Positions 18,742 through 22,641 of a DNA stretch of 22,641 nucleotides are shown one piece after another. Origin of the DNA: Melanopsichium pennsylvanicum (lineage: Eukaryota > Basidiomycota > Ustilaginomycetes > Ustilaginales); assembly GCA_900208305.1 (NCBI GenBank), contig OAPG01000048.1, forward strand, positions 1 to 22,641, read 5' to 3'. Each line of letters begins with the position of its first letter. Within the stretch, counting starts at the first letter, position 1. Position numbers and translations under genes: made by a program. The notes beneath the pieces are model-generated. The model did not search any database. It had not been told where the DNA came from and saw only the letters and a list, made by a program, of their open reading frames with translations.

Positions 18742-18750
18742 TTTTATTTA

Positions 18751-18888
18751 GTTACGCGATCCTAGGATTCGCTCTATCAGTAAAAATTTATAATAAAAAT
18801 TTTAACTACTGGACTATTTGCTCCAATGGTTTCATTCCTTCTACGACGGCCCCTCATAATAAGTATAAATACAAAGTTAACCTATCCG
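18751..18888 (+). pseudogene. Duplicated, interrupted atp9 3' end (right copy)
   Basis: Mirror of 5276-5413. The exon 2 match is split by a 25-nt AT-rich insert at 18781-18805, which stands in place of the AGG after TCTATCAG. Confidence 0.8.
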
Positions 18889-19494
18889 CTTCACTTCCCC
18901 GCGCCGATAAAAAAATGGAACGCCTACTTAATAAAAATGGAATCAGTACCATTTTATTAAAATGCTACGACCGTTATAAATTTCATTTTTGGACCCGACA
19001 TCGTAAAATTTAGTACTAAATTTAGTAGGCTTATCATACAATAGATTTTTAACTAGCGTGCCTATTAATCCTTAAAAAACATATAAAAATCGGATATTTT
19101 TCTTTTTCTGTTTTTTTCTATTATAATAAAAAATAAAAACAGGGCACTCTTTAACTCTAGTTTAGAATATCTTATTTATATATAATATAATTATACTGAC
19201 TATTAAAAATATCAACATTAAATTCCTTTTTTTTCTACTACGCTATGTAAAATATTCTCTTTTTTATTAATACACCTTTAAAAAGAGAATATTTTATAAT
19301 TACTACTATTTAACCATTATTAATTATATAATTAATGGGTATTTTATAATTGAATAAACACATTCCATTTTATATGCGTATAGTTTATAATTGTCAATCC
19401 TGTTATTAAATAGTAGTATATATAAGTAAGTTATAATAAAGTATATATATATTCTATAGTATATATAACTTATATAGGTATATACATAAATAGA

Positions 19495-19579
19495 TGTGAG
19501 TGTGTTGAAATTGGTAGCCAAGTCGACCTTAGGAGTCGGTAGTCTTAGACTGTGTAGGTTCAAGTCCTATCACTCACAA
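19495..19579 (+). tRNA. trnL(uag): tRNA-Leu (UAG), right copy
   Basis: Identical to the left copy: class II variable arm, loop CTTAGGA. Confidence 0.94.
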
Positions 19580-19787
19580 TAAAAATGAATAGGAGGGCGA
19601 AGCCCATTAGTTCCCTGATTACATTAGTACTTAATTTAATTAGAGTGGTGTAACATTATGAAAAATGAAATACCTTATCTCTTTTTTTTATTGTCACTTA
19701 TAAATTTACCGTTTATAATGCGTATAAATAAGATCTTTAATAAGACGTTATATATTAATAGGAGACAAATATTAGCCGAAATTATAA

Positions 19788-19863
19788 AGCATACTTAGCT
19801 AAATTGGTAAAGCGCCTAACTTCGGATTAGGAGATGTAGGGGTTCGAGCCCTCTAGTGTGCTA
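19788..19863 (+). tRNA. trnR(ucg): tRNA-Arg (UCG), right copy
   Basis: Identical to the left copy: loop CTTCGGA, acceptor AGCATAC/GTGTGCT. Confidence 0.93.
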
Positions 19864-20180
19864 TAAAATAAAAAATTTATTCTTAATAGTTTTAGAATTT
19901 TTATTATGTAAATTATAATTTTAATAAAAATATCTTTACGCCTTATAAATTTACTTTACGATTTTGTAAGCCGATAGGTTAAATATTAATAAAAAAGAAA
20001 TAACTTATTTAGCCTAGATTCAGTACCTATACCTATTTCCTAAAAGGTTATAAAAATCGAATATTTTTAATTCGATAAAAAGGAACGGCGCGGAGATATA
20101 CTTTATATAAAAGGACCTAATAAAATAGAGTAGTTTCGTTAGTAGTAAAAAAAGTGTGTTAGGTAAATAAAATGAAAATA

Positions 20181-20254
20181 AGCTGGGAGAGGGACTCGAA
20201 CCCATCGATTTACCAGTATGAATGGTATGGTTTAACCAGTTAGCCTATTCCAGC
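20181..20254 (-). tRNA. trnM(cau): tRNA with CAU anticodon (Met), right copy
   Basis: Identical to the left copy: loop TTCATAC, acceptor GCTGGAA/TCCCAGC. Confidence 0.9.
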
Positions 20255-20703
20255 AATAGTAGGGGACTAATTATAATTAGGACAAATTTTGTTTAAATAC
20301 ATTCTATTTACTTAATCCTTCTCCAATCTTTCCGGAGGATGATTAAATTTGGATAGAATAGATCATTGTATGTATTTTATTATATTATACGATAATATAC
20401 TATTATATAGTACTGTATATTCTTAATTATACATGTAACTAATAAATAGTGGATTATATTAGGAGACAGTTTACATAAAAGAATATTCTATTTATTTACC
20501 CCTTCGGAGCGCTAGTAAAACCGTATTCTTTGACTATTTTCTTTAACTTTTCTCTATCCTAGATGGAAATATTCTCTAATTTTACTAATCTTGGACCTTT
20601 CTACTTTATTCAAGCATAATATTTATAATATAGTCTTACCTATATAAACTTATTATACAATAAGGGGTGAGAATAAATAATAAAAATCCAATTTTCATAT
20701 AAT

Positions 20704-20779
20704 GGGTAAAACTCCGGACTTGAACCGGAATGAACGCAACTCCACAGATTGGCGCTTTACCTATTAAGCTAGTATTACC
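20704..20779 (-). tRNA. trnH(gug): tRNA-His (GUG), right copy
   Basis: Identical to the left copy: loop CTGTGGA, T-arm TCCGG/CCGGA. Confidence 0.9.
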
Positions 20780-20952
20780 TTCCTTAATATATTAATTAGT
20801 TATATTCCTATAGTACATCTAAATATACTAAAAACGTAAATATCTACTATCTATCCCTAACTAAATTTGTCTAGTAATCTAAAAAGGATAGTGTATATTT
20901 TATTTACTAGCATGTTATAATAATAACTATGATAAATAGAAGACTTATAATA

Positions 20953-22386
20953 CTACAAGCAAATAGTAGCGATACTAAAATATTTTATTTTATAACAGCC
21001 CGATAATAAATATTCTTGTCCATGCTTGGATAAATAAATAGAAATGGAAACATAAAGCTTAGTAGTGGTATGGATTGTTTTTAAGATAGGGGGGGATGAA
21101 TTAGAATCAGTTGTAGAAGAACTAATATATGGAAGACATACCATTGCAACAAGTAGTACTAGAATTAGTGGTGTATTGATTAGTGCAGCATTAAGAAGTA
21201 CAGGGCTTAGTAGAATTATAACTAGAGTAACTAGAGCAATAGCTAGATATAGAGCATAACTAGTTAGGTTACCAGTATCTAGCTTAGCAATATCTTTACT
21301 TCCAGATGTAAGTCCTGTAGCTAGACCATAAGGTCCTACTAGTTCAATAATACCACGGTCAAGAACTTTACTAATGACGTATCCTAGTTGAAGTCCACCA
21401 TTGATAATATAATGGTTATAAATAACATCAACATAGTATTTACCATTAAAGAATTTATATAGTTTAAGTGCTACACTGTTATTTGTAATATTAATAAACA
21501 CGCTAGGTACGACATGATAGAAATATAGTGCAGCACATGCTCTAGAATAGATAGAATAATAGGTAGTAGTTTAGGTATAGAGGAATATTCTCTGCTTCAA
21601 TTAGGGTGATATGTGATGGATGTGTAAATAGACTCTGAGAAAGAAATCACTACCAACACCAATATACAGATCACTAGCCACATATCCAAAGAAAATAGCT
21701 AGTAGTGATAGAATTGCAAGTGGAATCATAACGATTGTAGGTGCATCATGCACATTATTATAAACTGACTTAGGAGCATTAGGATATGTTAGGAATGTAG
21801 ACTGATGAGTCGTAGACTATAAAAGGCTGTAAGACCGGCACTAATGGTTCCTAGCCAATATGCGACCATACCACTAAACTCGTACTGGACCGTAAGCCAG
21901 CTCGATAATGATATCTTTACTGTAGAATCCTGTTAGCCAAGGTAGAGCCATTAGACTTAGACTACCAATTAGAATAGCAGTATATGTGAAAGGTAGGAAT
22001 CCAATTAGACCACCTAGTCGTCGTTGATCTTGTTGATCATATGTAGCATGTAGTACAGCACCTGCTGCTAGAAATAGTAGAGCTTTAAAGAAAGCATGGT
22101 TTACAAGGTGGAATAGTGCTACATTATATTGACTTAGACCACAAGCCATAAATAGGTAACCCATTTGTGAACATGTACTGTAAGCAATAACCCGTTTTAG
22201 ATCATTTTGTAGTAGACCTGTTGATGCTGCAAAGAATGCAGTTAGTGCACCAACCCAAGTAATAACAATAAGTGTTGTTGGACCATACTCAATAACTGGT
22301 GATGACCGTAGTAGAAGATACACTCCTGCTGTAACTAGTGTAGCTGCATGGATTAGTGCACTAACTGGTGTAGGTCCTTCCATAGC
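20953..22386 (-). pseudogene. nad5: nad5 last exon, frameshifted copy (right)
   Basis: Mirror of the intact exon 1775-3211 but broken by five one-base indels: missing bases near 21541 (GG to G), 21577 (GTAC to GTA), 21643 (CC to C) and 21798 (AA to A), and an extra base near 21888 (C to CC), all in nad5-sense terms. Only the first 166 or so and last 182 codons remain open. No substitutions were noticed between the copies. Indels without substitutions point to sequencing error rather than slow decay. Confidence 0.85.
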
Positions 22387-22641
22387 TAATAAATTATTAT
22401 CTTAAATGTATTTAGCATTTAATTCTAGATATCACTACCTAGTTTAGACTATGTCTTCATCTATTATTAATAATAAGTTACTAAATAATAGATGTTGGGC
22501 GCTCGTGTCCGGATTATTGTTGACGTAACTCACCGATTAGTCGTTGAACTTTCCTTGATCTATATTTTATAAATATACGTCGACCAAGGCTTAGCTGCAA
22601 ATTGTCTTATTAATCTATATCACCCGTATTAATAAGAGATC
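22387..22641 (-). other. nad5 group I intron, 3' core (right copy, cut by window end)
   Basis: Mirror of 1520-1774 including GAAGACATAGTCTAA and GTTCAACGACTAATCGG. The window ends inside the core. Confidence 0.85.

Overview
The window looks like fungal mitochondrial DNA. It is AT-rich, carries group I introns with LAGLIDADG and GIY-YIG endonuclease genes, and has nad5, nad6, atp9, the 5' half of rnl and six tRNA genes. TGG is the Trp codon and trnW has anticodon CCA, so the standard code fits and UGA is not Trp. Mobile endonucleases that duplicate gene ends, together with small GC hairpins, recall early-diverging fungi (arbuscular mycorrhizal, zygomycete or blastoclad/chytrid lineages). That placement is inference; no species is recognised.

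The dominant structure is a giant palindrome. Positions 1520-11991 and 12172-22641 are inverted copies around a 180-nt spacer centred near 12081. Every gene except the upstream part of nad5 (1-1519) is therefore present twice. Left arm, read left to right: nad5 last exon (+), trnH (+), trnM (+), trnR (-), trnL (-), remnant atp9 3' end (-), broken GIY-YIG gene (-), atp9 with one intron (-), trnW (-), trnC (-), nad6 (-), then the 5' half of rnl (+) with two group I introns, cut by the palindrome centre inside intron 2. The right arm repeats this in reverse.

The differences I found between the arms are single-base indels: a T5/A6 run beside trnW, and five indels crowded into about 350 bp of the right-hand nad5 copy. 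This, and the break in the middle of rnl, fit a fold-back read or assembly artefact with an unpolished end. A real inverted duplication, inverted dimer or hairpin-ended linear molecule is not excluded.

nad5, nad6 and atp9 encode membrane subunits of complex I and ATP synthase, rnl the large ribosomal RNA, and the tRNAs serve mitochondrial translation. The rest is mobile DNA: two related rnl introns, a related pair of introns in nad5 and atp9, decayed endonuclease genes, and dispersed AT- and GC-rich hairpin repeats. Coding sequence almost completely avoids TTA/TTG (Leu) and AGA/AGG (Arg). TTA appears only in C-terminal tails, which lie just behind homopolymer runs that may shift the frame.
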